Origin: Flavobacteriaceae bacterium UBA1903
Lineage (GTDB): Bacteria; Bacteroidota; Bacteroidia; Flavobacteriales; Flavobacteriaceae
Assembly: GCA_002337605.1 (NCBI GenBank)
Contig: DDGL01000014.1
Location: 519,965-583,964, forward strand
Reading direction: 5' to 3'
Length of the DNA stretch: 64,000 nucleotides
Shown here in pieces: positions 8,797 through 16,751 of the stretch; the first letter of the stretch is position 1, and every line of letters begins with the position of its first letter. Position numbers and translations under genes: made by a program. The notes under the pieces were generated by a model, which worked only from the letters and a program-made list of their open reading frames with translations, was not told the origin of the DNA and did not search any database.

Positions 8797-9680
8797 TACC
8801 AATCCTTTTCAGATTTTACTTTGGCGCCTTTTTGTTTTTTGGCATTTATTTTTTCCTGTACTTTTTGCTCTTCATTGTTCATGGCTTCCAGCAGATTTTT
8901 AATTTGCTGCGGCGACATTTGTCCAGGCTGTGGTTGCTGTTGTTGTTTATCGGCTTTATCCTGTTCGCCTTCATTAGGCTTGTCGGGTTTTCCTTTATCT
9001 TCTTCATTATCACCCTTCTTTTCATCATCTTTATCGTCGCCCTGGTCTTTGTCTTCTTTTTCGTCTCCTTCGTTGCCTTCTTTATCTTTTCCTTCTTCGT
9101 CTTTCTTATCCTGGTTTTCTTCCTGATCGTTTTTATCCTTATTCTTATCCTGGTCTTTATTATCACCATCGCCCCCTTTGGGTGGATTTTTCTCCAGCAT
9201 ATCTTTAGCTAAAGCCAGATTATACCGCGTTTCATCATCATTGGGATTGTTCCTAAGCGCATTTTTATAAGCATCTACCGCATCCTGGTATTTTTTGGCA
9301 TTCATAAAGGTGTTCCCTAAATTATGAAACGCACTGTGTTTATCGGTTTTTGAAGTGGCTACAGCTGCTGCCTGCTTAAAACGACTCATTGCCTCGTCAT
9401 TTTTCTCTTTGTTGTAATACGCATTCCCCAAATTGTATTTGGCTGTTTCGCTTTTCGGATTTATGGCAATAGCTTTTCTATATTCTGCTTCGCCTTCCAC
9501 AAACTTATCATCGGCAAGTGCCAGGCTTGCATCGCTTACCAATTCCTTCGTTTCTCTAAGAAGTTTCCTTTGCTCATCCTGCACATCATTTTCATCTTTT
9601 TCCTGTGCAGAAATTTCCGTAGTAAACAACGTTAGTAACGCAAATAAAAATGCTCCTAAAATATTCTTCTGTGTCTTCAT
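8796..9680 (-). CDS. batC: BatC: TPR aerotolerance protein with long charged tail
   Basis: I prefer the ATG at 9680 (MKTQKN), one base after the batB stop (TAAGATG); an ATG at 9698 would add six residues and overlap batB. The product of about 294 residues has a signal peptide (ending ISAQ), TPR repeats over about 40-160 (KYNLGNAYYNKEKNDEAMSRF, FHNLGNTFMNAKKYQDAVDAY are successive units) and then a stretch of about 90 residues made almost only of Lys, Asp, Glu, Asn, Gly and Gln before a Gln/Pro linker and a short helical end. The charged region is the expected low-complexity part of BatC but is long. BatC is an exported TPR scaffold of the Bat system. The antisense of the charged tract reads as a hydrophobic frame, which is an artefact. 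Confidence 0.92.
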   Translation of the reverse strand: MKTQKNILGAFLFALLTLFTTEISAQEKDENDVQDEQRKLLRETKELVSDASLALADDKFVEGEAEYRKAIAINPKSETAKYNLGNAYYNKEKNDEAMSRFKQAAAVATSKTDKHSAFHNLGNTFMNAKKYQDAVDAYKNALRNNPNDDETRYNLALAKDMLEKNPPKGGDGDNKDQDKNKDKNDQEENQDKKDEEGKDKEGNEGDEKEDKDQGDDKDDEKKGDNEEDKGKPDKPNEGEQDKADKQQQQPQPGQMSPQQIKNLLEAMNNEEQKVQEKINAKKQKGAKVKSEKDW

Positions 9681-9681
9681 C

Positions 9682-10722
9682 TTATCTTTCAGCTTCATTA
9701 AACAAATTCAATTTTTTGAGCCAGGCAGTCTTACGCTCCAGCAGCAACACATCCAATATCAACAAAAATAATGCCCCAGCCAAAAACCATTGAAACTGGT
9801 CTTTAAAATCTGTAAATTCCTTAGAATCGAATGTCTTTTTGTCCATTCCGTTGAGGATAGCTGTCACATTTTCAACAACTTCCTTGGTATTATTTCCTGA
9901 AATGTACGTTCCGTTTCCTTCCGCTGCGATTTGTTTTAAGGTTTCTTCACCCAAACGGGTAATGACCTGCTCGTTATTTTGGTCGCGTTTGTAATATTGT
10001 AACACACCGTTACGCTTTATGGGAATGGGGCCTCCCTTTTCAGTCCCAACGCCAATAGTGTAAATTTTAATCCCTAATGCCGCAGCTTCTTCAGCGATAC
10101 TCTCCACATTTCCTTCATGGTCTTCACCATCACTAATTATAAACAAGACTCTGTTTGCCTGTTCTTCATCGTTATAATAGGTCTTTGCCATTCCAATTGC
10201 TTCATTAATGGCAGTTCCCTGGCTGGAAACCATATCGGTATTCATATTGTTCAAAAACAATTTCGCCGAAGAGAAGTCAGTCGTAATAGGCACTTGCGGG
10301 AAGGCACTTCCTGCATAGCCAATAATACCAATTCTATCGCCGCCCAGGCTGTTTAGAATCTGTGTAACAAGTTGTTTCGCTTTTTCAATTCGGTTGGGTG
10401 CGATGTCCTCGGCCAGCATACTTTTAGACACATCCAGCGCAAATACTACATCTACACCTTCGCGCTTCACGTTTTCGATCTTAGTTCCAATTTTCACGTT
10501 TACCAGGCCAATGGCCAAGCAAGCTACCGCCAAACAAAACACAAACACCTTTAGTGCTGGTTTAAATACGGAACGGTTCGGGCTCAGTTTTTTCAGTAAA
10601 TCGGTATTCGCAAACTTCTTCTGGGTTTGTCGTTTCCAAAGAAGCACCCCCATAAATAGCACTACTATCACAGGGATAGCGAGCAGTAGGTAAAAGTATA
10701 TGGGCTGTTCTAACTGGTACAT
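9682..10722 (-). CDS. batB: BatB: membrane-anchored vWA protein
   Basis: A 346-residue protein with two N-terminal membrane segments (about 9-28 and 56-76), a von Willebrand factor A domain from about 90 to 290 and a C-terminal membrane segment (about 310-330). The MIDAS metal site begins at DVSKS (97-101), with the later threonine and aspartate motifs (about Thr166 in QGTAINEAI and the DGEDHEG loop near 198) present. This is the BatB signature; BatA upstream has the same plan. Lies 8 nt after the small PH-like gene and one base before batC. BatA and BatB form complexes in the cytoplasmic membrane in related systems, with MoxR thought to act on them as an AAA+ chaperone. Confidence 0.95.
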   Translation of the reverse strand: MYQLEQPIYFYLLLAIPVIVVLFMGVLLWKRQTQKKFANTDLLKKLSPNRSVFKPALKVFVFCLAVACLAIGLVNVKIGTKIENVKREGVDVVFALDVSKSMLAEDIAPNRIEKAKQLVTQILNSLGGDRIGIIGYAGSAFPQVPITTDFSSAKLFLNNMNTDMVSSQGTAINEAIGMAKTYYNDEEQANRVLFIISDGEDHEGNVESIAEEAAALGIKIYTIGVGTEKGGPIPIKRNGVLQYYKRDQNNEQVITRLGEETLKQIAAEGNGTYISGNNTKEVVENVTAILNGMDKKTFDSKEFTDFKDQFQWFLAGALFLLILDVLLLERKTAWLKKLNLFNEAER

Positions 10723-10730
10723 TTTTTTAA

Positions 10731-11117
10731 TTAATCGTGTTTTATAGTTTCTAGGAAAGACTCAAATTCAGGTAACTGACTTTTTTGAATATTCCTTTTA
10801 TGTATTTTTATCTTCTTCTCTTTTTCATGTATGCTCACTAAACCATGCATATCTTTTACTTCGACAATTTCAGAAAAAGAAATTTTTATGGGGATTAAAT
10901 TATTTTTTATGATTCCCGCATCCGTCACCGTAACATAAGACGCAATTTGCATATAGAGAGCTAATCCGAAATATAGGATCCCTAAAAAGAGTGCTACATA
11001 TTCATAACTTTTTGCTTCATCACTTACTCCAAGAAATCCAAACAATAACCACATTGATCCTATAGCTACATTGAACGCTATTTTTCTTTTTGGATATTTA
11101 AATTTCGTTTCTTTCAT
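10731..11117 (-). CDS. Small two-TM protein with PH-like C-terminus inside the bat operon
   Basis: A 128-residue protein placed between batA and batB. Two hydrophobic segments at about 14-31 and 39-59 form a hairpin, followed by a soluble part (about 62-128) with the strand pattern of a bacterial PH-like domain: VTVTDAGIIKNNL, IPIKISFSEIVEV and a charged KKIKIHKRNIQKSQLPEF. I do not recognise a named family. A 109-nt gap separates it from batA, much longer than any other junction in the operon, while it is only 8 nt from batB. It is not part of the usual batA-batB order, so it looks like an addition. Role unknown; a membrane accessory to the Bat complex is a guess from position. Confidence 0.75.
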   Translation of the reverse strand: MKETKFKYPKRKIAFNVAIGSMWLLFGFLGVSDEAKSYEYVALFLGILYFGLALYMQIASYVTVTDAGIIKNNLIPIKISFSEIVEVKDMHGLVSIHEKEKKIKIHKRNIQKSQLPEFESFLETIKHD

Positions 11118-11226
11118 TAAAAATCACCCTTAACATCACTCTTTCAAATAACCGTCACTATCTTCGATCCGGTTTTTATTGTTTCTTCCTAATTTCTTCA
11201 GAAAAAAATAAAAATCTTCTGGAGCA

Positions 11227-12228
11227 TTAAACAAAACTTCGGAACACTGTATATCGCAACAGCCATTCCAAACCTAATAATATCAAGGCCAGAATTACAA
11301 GCGGACGGTATTTTTCGTCGTAACTTTTATATTTTAATTCTTCAATATCGGTTTTTTCCAGTTTATTTATCTCTTCATAAATCTCATTCAGCTTTGTGGT
11401 ACTGGTGGCTCTAAAATATTGACCTTCTGTTACGGTGGCAATTTCTTTCAGCAACGCTTCGTCTATGTTTACTTGTTGCATGCCGTACTGGAAGGTGTTG
11501 TCTCGTTTTATACCAATAGGGCTAAGCGCCATTCCTTTTGTTCCCAATCCAATGGTGTACACTTTAATACCAAACTCTACTGCCAATTCACTAGCAATTT
11601 TCGGATCTATAAAACCGCTATTATTTTCACCATCGGTCATTAAAATAATGATTTTACTCTTAGCTGTGCTTTCCTTTAAACGGTTTACAGCGGTCGCCAG
11701 GCCCATTCCAATAGCTGTTCCTCCTTCGATGATGGTATTGTAATTAATATCCTTTAATGCTGAAAGTACAATACCTTTATCGCTCGTTAAGGGTGTTTTG
11801 GTGTAGCTCTCTCCCGCGTATTCTACCAGGCCAATTCTATCATTAGGACGGTTATTGATAAATCGTGCCGCTACTGTTTTTAACGCCTCCAGCCTGTTTG
11901 GTTTTAAATCCCGCGCCAGCATACTTGCTGAAACATCTACTGTAATAACAATATCTATCCCTTTGGTGGTCTTTATCTTTGTGCTCTCGTCTACTGTCCT
12001 GGGTCTCGCCATCGCAACAATGATAGTTGCTAATGCTAGCATTCTTAAAACGAATAATAACGGTCGTAATTTTGCCAGCCAGTTTTTTCCCGTCTTAAAG
12101 CCCTTGATGCTCGAAATTTTTAACGCCGCTGTTTGTTGCTTTCGTTTCCACACATACCAAAGCACGAGCAATGGCAGCAGTAAAAGCAGCCAGAATAATT
12201 GCGGATGTACAAATTCAAACTGTTGCAT
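11227..12228 (-). CDS. batA: BatA: membrane-anchored vWA protein
   Basis: A 333-residue protein with N-terminal membrane segments at about 10-28 and 57-74, a vWA domain from about 90 to 285 and a C-terminal membrane segment (about 310-326). The MIDAS motif DVSAS is at 98-102 and the following conserved residues are in place (GGTAIGMGL near 166, TDGENNSG near 197). The ATG overlaps the stop of the preceding BatD-like gene as TAATG, so the two are translationally coupled. Works with BatB and MoxR in the membrane; the partner or client is not known. Confidence 0.95.
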   Translation of the reverse strand: MQQFEFVHPQLFWLLLLLPLLVLWYVWKRKQQTAALKISSIKGFKTGKNWLAKLRPLLFVLRMLALATIIVAMARPRTVDESTKIKTTKGIDIVITVDVSASMLARDLKPNRLEALKTVAARFINNRPNDRIGLVEYAGESYTKTPLTSDKGIVLSALKDINYNTIIEGGTAIGMGLATAVNRLKESTAKSKIIILMTDGENNSGFIDPKIASELAVEFGIKVYTIGLGTKGMALSPIGIKRDNTFQYGMQQVNIDEALLKEIATVTEGQYFRATSTTKLNEIYEEINKLEKTDIEELKYKSYDEKYRPLVILALILLGLEWLLRYTVFRSFV

Positions 12229-13883
12229 TAGTTGTTTTTGGTTTCTTGTAACTCTAACTCTACCGAGTTGATAATTCTGTCTTTGATGCCTACTGAAAAC
12301 CTACCGTCATTCTGGTATACCACCAACACGGTTTGTACTCCGTTTTGTTGTGCAAAGAGCAATAACTCGTAATAACTCTGATCTTTCAGCACTTTATTGT
12401 TTCCTACTGAAACATTAAACTGCCCATATGCTTTTAGTCCTTTAATTCCCTTTTCAGTCGAAAACTCCTCTCGTTTTACAATCATATTTAAAGCACCACG
12501 TCGTTCTAATTCGCTAAGTGCTGCGTCCATTAGCGGATCTAAGTTTACTTCTTCCTGTGAGCTTTTGGTCTGGGTAGTACTTATAAGGACATACAGCGGG
12601 TCCGTTAAGCTTCCAGCGCTAAAGACATTAGCACTTTGCGCTCTTATATTTTCAGAATCCGGTATTTCAATATCAGTTCGCACCAGTATTTCCGGAGTTT
12701 CCAGAATAATTTCGGGACTTCCGTATTCACTTTTGTACCAGCGACCTTCAGCAAGATCGCGGTATTCGTTTCCTAGAACGTCATCTTTTAAGGTATCGAA
12801 GCCTTTAATGCTTCCATATATAGCTCCTGCTAAAATTAGTGCTGCTATTACCCCTACGCCTGCCAGTATGTATTTTCTGCGTTGTTTCTTTTTACGCTGT
12901 TGCTCCAGATAAAGCTCGTTGCGTAACAATTCTTCTTCGGTAGGTTCCGGAACGGCATCGTGGGTGTGGTTAATAATTTCTTCCAGGGCAGCACGGTCTT
13001 CTTTTGCCTGCTGCTCTACTTGTTGCATTCTGGCAAACTTTACCAAATCGGCACGTTTTAAAATACCATCCAGTTTTTTAATATCTTCAATTTCAAAGTC
13101 GAAGCTTCCTGCATTTTTATGGAGCGTAAGTCGTTCAATAAGCTCATCTGTAGTGCTTTCTAAAGCACTATCATCCACTTCACGGTCCAGGTATCTTTTA
13201 ACAATTTCGGTTAGCTGCGAGTAGTATTCTTTACTTTTTTGCTCTCTTAAAAATGTAGAATTATCCAGTGTTTGTAAAGCGACCAGGGCTTCTTCGTAAG
13301 GCGGCAGTTGTTCTTCCTTCGCTTCTCTTATTTTTTTTCTTCGGAAGAAAATATAAGCCACAATCACTCCTAAAATAAGGGCTCCAAGCAACCACGGCAA
13401 CAATTTCCAGAAATCGAAGGGTGGTCTGTCCACCTCAACAGCAGGCTTTATCTCGAACATTTTCTGCTTGGTGGTATCTACCGCTACATCCCGCACTTCA
13501 ACTTTTACAGAATCTAAGGTGTATGCTTTTTGATTTATCACAATTCGTTGTGGTGGAATGGTATACGCACCCGAATCGAACTGTGTTAATCCGTATTTTT
13601 TAATAAGACGCATTTTCCTGGCCTCGAATGTGGTGTCTACTTTGTAACTTTCAATTACTTCTAAAGGCAAGAACGTTTGTCCTTCGGGGAAAACAACCAG
13701 GTCTGTGGTGTCTGCTTCAACTTGAATATTGTATTTTATTTCTTCTCCAATCCGGATTTGGGTGGTGTCTACAGAGGAAGTTACCTGGGCATTTGAAGTG
13801 AGTACAAAGAACAGGAAGAAAGGAAAAAATAGAAGAGCGGGTAGATTTTTCAGAAATAAATCCTTAAAATTTTTGCGCACCAT
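12228..13883 (-). CDS. BatD-like two-TM protein upstream of batA
   Basis: I place the start at the ATG at 13883 (MVRKNFKDLF, 551 residues), which gives a proper signal peptide ending SNAQ. The frame stays open to 13958 but that extension contains a dispersed repeat. Layout: an N-terminal Ig-like domain resembling the start of BatD (VDTTQIRIGEEIKYNIQVEA), a membrane segment at about 155-175 (WLLGALILGVIVAYIFF), a helical cytoplasmic region of about 150 residues with the YYSQLTEIVKRYLDRE pattern seen in DUF4381-type proteins, a second membrane segment near 345-362, and about 190 residues beyond it that I do not recognise. This gene sits at a known place in flavobacterial bat operons, between DUF58 and batA. 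Function unknown. Confidence 0.85.
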   Translation of the reverse strand: MVRKNFKDLFLKNLPALLFFPFFLFFVLTSNAQVTSSVDTTQIRIGEEIKYNIQVEADTTDLVVFPEGQTFLPLEVIESYKVDTTFEARKMRLIKKYGLTQFDSGAYTIPPQRIVINQKAYTLDSVKVEVRDVAVDTTKQKMFEIKPAVEVDRPPFDFWKLLPWLLGALILGVIVAYIFFRRKKIREAKEEQLPPYEEALVALQTLDNSTFLREQKSKEYYSQLTEIVKRYLDREVDDSALESTTDELIERLTLHKNAGSFDFEIEDIKKLDGILKRADLVKFARMQQVEQQAKEDRAALEEIINHTHDAVPEPTEEELLRNELYLEQQRKKKQRRKYILAGVGVIAALILAGAIYGSIKGFDTLKDDVLGNEYRDLAEGRWYKSEYGSPEIILETPEILVRTDIEIPDSENIRAQSANVFSAGSLTDPLYVLISTTQTKSSQEEVNLDPLMDAALSELERRGALNMIVKREEFSTEKGIKGLKAYGQFNVSVGNNKVLKDQSYYELLLFAQQNGVQTVLVVYQNDGRFSVGIKDRIINSVELELQETKNN

Positions 13884-13888
13884 TAACG

Positions 13889-13911
13889 CTTCGACTGCGC
13901 TCGACCAGACA
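13889..13911. repeat. Dispersed repeat half-site in the DUF58 to BatD-like spacer
   Basis: The sequence TTCGACTGCGCTCGACCAGA and its flanks match the right arm of the inverted repeat at 22031-22104, and more loosely positions 8-23. It sits immediately upstream of the preferred start of the BatD-like gene, in a 93-nt spacer of an operon whose other junctions are mostly overlapping or very short. Confidence 0.6.
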
Positions 13912-13976
13912 ATCGTTTTAACTTTCAAATTTGATATTTTCACCTCGTACTCCGTCATTCGTAAATCGCACTTCTG

Positions 13977-14840
13977 TTAGCGTCTTTTAAAATATCCTAA
14001 TAATTTTTTTACGTAGCTTTCGTCTACGCGGCAACTTATGGCACCAGCTCCGCTTTTGGTAAAAGCTTCCTGAAAGTAATCCACACGCTCCCGGTGATAC
14101 TTATTATAATTAGTACGCACTCCTTTGGCTCCTGTGTTTACCAGCATTAGCTCGCCTGTTTCTTCATCCTGCATTTGCACCATTCCCAGGTTGGGCATTT
14201 CTTCCTCATAGCGGTCATAAACTCTAATTCCCGTTACGTCATGCTTTCCCGATACGATTTTTAACGTATCTCTGTAATGGTCTGTAATAAAGTCTGAAAG
14301 CACAAAGACAATGGCTTTTTTCTTCATTACATTAGTAAGGTATTTCAACGCTTGACTTAAGTTTGTTTTTTTGCTTTTTGGCTTAAATTCCAACAGTTCC
14401 CGAATGATTCTTAGTACGTGACTTTTTCCCTTTTTTGGCGGAATAAAAAGTTCGATTTCGTCTGAAAAAAGAATCAATCCCGTTTTGTCGTTATTCTGCA
14501 TTGCTGAAAAGGCCAGTGTTGCAGCAATTTCTGTAATAATTTCATTTTTGAATTGAGTATCGGTCCCAAAAAATTCTGAACCTGAAATATCTGCCATTAA
14601 CATGAGTGTTAATTCACGTTCTTCTTCAAAAACCTTTACAAAAGGTTCGTTGTAGCGGGCGGTTACGTTCCAGTCTATATTTCTAACATCGTCGCCAAAC
14701 TGGTATTGCCGCACCTCAGAGAATGTCATTCCGCGCCCCTTAAATGTACTATGGTACTCGCCACCAAACACGTGGTCGCTCAAACGCCGCGTTTTGATTT
14801 CGATTTTACGTACTTTTTTTAAGAGTTCTTTGGTGTCCAT
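13977..14840 (-). CDS. DUF58 family protein of the MoxR/Bat operon
   Basis: A 287-residue soluble protein with the DUF58 signature (SEVRQYQFGDDVRNIDWNVT at about 42-61, then ARYNEPFVKVFEEERE), followed by a vWA-like fold whose MIDAS start is DISGSE near residue 84. There is no membrane segment, unlike longer DUF58 proteins. It follows moxR by 75 nt and precedes the BatD-like gene. DUF58 proteins accompany MoxR ATPases in nearly all such operons and are probably adaptors or clients that bridge MoxR to the vWA membrane proteins; this is inferred from co-occurrence. Confidence 0.93.
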   Translation of the reverse strand: MDTKELLKKVRKIEIKTRRLSDHVFGGEYHSTFKGRGMTFSEVRQYQFGDDVRNIDWNVTARYNEPFVKVFEEERELTLMLMADISGSEFFGTDTQFKNEIITEIAATLAFSAMQNNDKTGLILFSDEIELFIPPKKGKSHVLRIIRELLEFKPKSKKTNLSQALKYLTNVMKKKAIVFVLSDFITDHYRDTLKIVSGKHDVTGIRVYDRYEEEMPNLGMVQMQDEETGELMLVNTGAKGVRTNYNKYHRERVDYFQEAFTKSGAGAISCRVDESYVKKLLGYFKRR

Positions 14841-14859
14841 TTCTTGATTTACGATATAC

Positions 14860-14914
14860 GATTTTAGACGTACGCTTTGAGCAACCGTACATCATACTTC
14901 TACAATCTAAAATC
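14860..14914. repeat. Inverted repeat in the moxR to DUF58 spacer
   Basis: GATTTTAGA at 14860-14868 and TCTAAAATC at 14906-14914 are perfect complements and bracket a 37-nt segment that contains a short palindrome (ACGTACG). The spacer also has ACGATATACGAT, a style of A+T-rich repeat common in flavobacterial intergenic DNA. It could be a transcript-stability or attenuation hairpin inside the operon. Confidence 0.45.
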
Positions 14915-14915
14915 C

Positions 14916-15920
14916 CTAGGGGACCTCGATCACATTCACAATTTTCTGAATGATATCTTCAGAAGTTACGTTCTCGGCTTCGGCTTCGTAGGTGATTCCA
15001 ATACGGTGGCGCAATACATCTTCTACTACAGCGCGCACATCTTCCGGAATTACATATCCTCTTCTGCGTATAAACGCATAACATTTTGCAGCCATCGCCA
15101 GATTAATACTTCCACGCGGAGAGGCTCCAAAACTAATCAACCCATTAAGATCTGAAAGGCCATACTTTTCGGGAGTTCGTGTCGCAAAAATGATGTCGAG
15201 AATATACTTTTCAATCTTTTCATCCATATAGACTTCCCTTACGGCTGCTTGGGCACGCTTGATCTGGTCTAAGGTTACAACAGGGTTCACTTTCTCAAAA
15301 CCGCCTTTTAAATTTTGGCGCATGATCAATTGCTCGTCCTGTAAAAGCGGGTATTTTATTACTGTTTTCAGCATAAAACGGTCCACCTGTGCTTCAGGCA
15401 AAGGATAGGTTCCTTCCTGTTCTACGGGGTTTTGAGTTGCCATTACTAAAAATGGCCGGTCTAAAACAAACGTTTCTTCTCCAATGGTCACTTGCTTTTC
15501 CTGCATCGCTTCTAGTAAAGCAGATTGTACTTTAGCAGGCGCACGGTTAATCTCATCGGCCAGAACAAAGTTTGCGAAAATGGGGCCTTTTTTAATGCTG
15601 AAATCATTCAGCTTCATATTATAGATCATAGTACCCACAACATCTGCAGGCAATAGGTCTGGCGTAAACTGGATCCTACTAAACGATCCATGAACCGCTT
15701 TTGAAAGTGTATTAATAGCTAAGGTTTTTGCCAGTCCGGGAACTCCTTCCAGCAAAATATGCCCTTGTCCCAACAATCCAATGAGCAAGCGCTCCACCAT
15801 GTGCTTTTGACCGATAATTACTTTGTTTATCTCAAGGGTGAGAATATCGACAAATGCGCTCTCTTTTTCTATTTTTTCATTCAATGCGCCTATGTCTAAT
15901 GCGCTTGTAGTGTCTTCCAT
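14916..15920 (-). CDS. MoxR family AAA+ ATPase
   Basis: A 334-residue ATPase. Walker A is GVPGLAKT at 59-66, Walker B ends Ala-Asp-Glu at 121-123 (FVLADEINRAPAKVQSALLE), and sensor 1 is MATQNPVEQEGTYPLPEAQVDRF; all catalytic residues are intact. No membrane segment. MoxR proteins act as chaperones that insert cofactors or assemble complexes with vWA partners, here most likely BatA and BatB. First gene of the nine-gene leftward operon, with a 137-nt leader from a good promoter at 16057-16086. Confidence 0.95.
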   Translation of the reverse strand: MEDTTSALDIGALNEKIEKESAFVDILTLEINKVIIGQKHMVERLLIGLLGQGHILLEGVPGLAKTLAINTLSKAVHGSFSRIQFTPDLLPADVVGTMIYNMKLNDFSIKKGPIFANFVLADEINRAPAKVQSALLEAMQEKQVTIGEETFVLDRPFLVMATQNPVEQEGTYPLPEAQVDRFMLKTVIKYPLLQDEQLIMRQNLKGGFEKVNPVVTLDQIKRAQAAVREVYMDEKIEKYILDIIFATRTPEKYGLSDLNGLISFGASPRGSINLAMAAKCYAFIRRRGYVIPEDVRAVVEDVLRHRIGITYEAEAENVTSEDIIQKIVNVIEVP

Positions 15921-16056
15921 GATACTAGATTCTTTAAAGTGTAAGCTATATGCTTAATAACCGTGCAAATTGCCCAATTATTATGGCAAACCTTGTTAAC
16001 GATTGGTTAAAAAGACGAGGTAGCCTTAAGAACATTTCATCTTATTTTTTGAAGTT

Positions 16057-16086
16057 CAAATATAAAAAGCGTGAAAATTATTTCAA
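16057..16086 (-). promoter_or_regulatory. Promoter of the moxR-bat operon
   Basis: On the minus strand, TTG (16084-16086) is followed after 19 nt by TATATTTG (16057-16064), an exact fit to the Bacteroidota consensus TTG-N17-23-TAnnTTTG. It is upstream of moxR with no intervening gene and is the best promoter match in the window. Confidence 0.65.
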
Positions 16087-16112
16087 AATGACACCTCCCT
16101 GATACATTGCAC

Positions 16113-16141
16113 AAAAAAAGAGGACACTTTCGCGTCCTCTT
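16113..16141 (-). terminator. Terminator of the 137-residue lipoprotein gene
   Basis: AAGAGGAC at 16118-16125 pairs with GTCCTCTT at 16134-16141 and is followed on the leftward strand by eight T residues. It separates the lipoprotein gene from the moxR promoter. Confidence 0.85.
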
Positions 16142-16163
16142 ACTATTTGTACCTACTGCTTTA

Positions 16164-16577
16164 TTACTGTACGGCCAGGTCTACTGTCCCCAGCGCTGTT
16201 ACTTCGCCAATTCTTACTTCCACATCCTGAAACGTTTCTACCTCATCAGTAGTTGAAGTTGATATGGTAACAGTATAGGTTCCTTCTTCAAAGCCCGTGA
16301 TAAAAAACTCTCCGTTTTCATCTGTTGTTCCTTTAATTTTTTCTTCAGAATTTGAAGCTTGTATTACTATTTCAGAATTAGGAGCAATAACACTTCCCAT
16401 AATAGCACCGTCTGTTTTAACTGAAAGATTTGCGGTGGTATTGGTAGTATCAACAGGGGGTGTTTCATCAACAGTGCTGTTACATGCAAACACAACCATG
16501 AGTATTACCACCAAAAAGGCTCCATATTTCAATAGTGATTGCAACGTTCTCTGTATTAATAATTTCTCTCTGTTCAT
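16164..16577 (-). CDS. Small lipoprotein with a carboxypeptidase-regulatory-like domain
   Basis: From the ATG at 16577 the product has 137 residues; the reading upstream begins with TTG and is unlikely. A hydrophobic segment ends in VVFAC, a lipoprotein signal, followed by a short Thr-rich linker. Residues about 55-137 form a carboxypeptidase-regulatory/CNA-B-like beta fold (NLSVKTDGAIMGSVIAP, TDENGEFFITGFEEGTYTVT). This module closely resembles the C-terminal module of the DUF4382 protein encoded next upstream: both have GAIxGxV, a GxF strand, EGTYTxT and DVEVxxGxVT in register. No enzymatic residues are visible. Presumably anchored in the outer or inner membrane; role unknown. Confidence 0.85.
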   Translation of the reverse strand: MNREKLLIQRTLQSLLKYGAFLVVILMVVFACNSTVDETPPVDTTNTTANLSVKTDGAIMGSVIAPNSEIVIQASNSEEKIKGTTDENGEFFITGFEEGTYTVTISTSTTDEVETFQDVEVRIGEVTALGTVDLAVQ

Positions 16578-16691
16578 AATCTTCAAATTTTATACTGTAA
16601 ATCTATAAAGTGAATAGGTGTTACCACAACACCTTAACAATGATTAACTCGGGATTTAACCGCTATTTAACTATATGAAACGTTAAAGAAA

Positions 16692-16721
16692 AAAGCGATG
16701 GTAGTTAACTACCATCGCTTT
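16692..16721 (-). terminator. Palindromic terminator of the DUF4382 gene
   Basis: A perfect 30-nt palindrome (half-site AAAGCGATGGTAGTT) lies 30 nt after the DUF4382 stop and is followed on the leftward strand by CTTTTTTC. It lies between the two related lipoprotein genes, so they are likely separate transcripts. Confidence 0.75.
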
Positions 16722-16751
16722 ACAAAATTTATTTTATGTCTGTGATTTGAT

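Noticed and set aside
8832..9212. A hydrophobic 126-residue reading frame on the plus strand across batC
   Set aside because: It is the antisense of the Lys/Asp/Glu-rich BatC tail; antisense codons of such a stretch are hydrophobic by composition. BatC is well supported on the minus strand.
11136..11237. A 34-codon open stretch in the batA to PH-like gene gap ending LKKLGRNNKNRIEDSDGY and LKE then stop
   Set aside because: It reads like protein but has no start codon (its upstream part lies in the batA end) and A+T-rich DNA often gives such stretches; it could be a gene relic, but I cannot support it.
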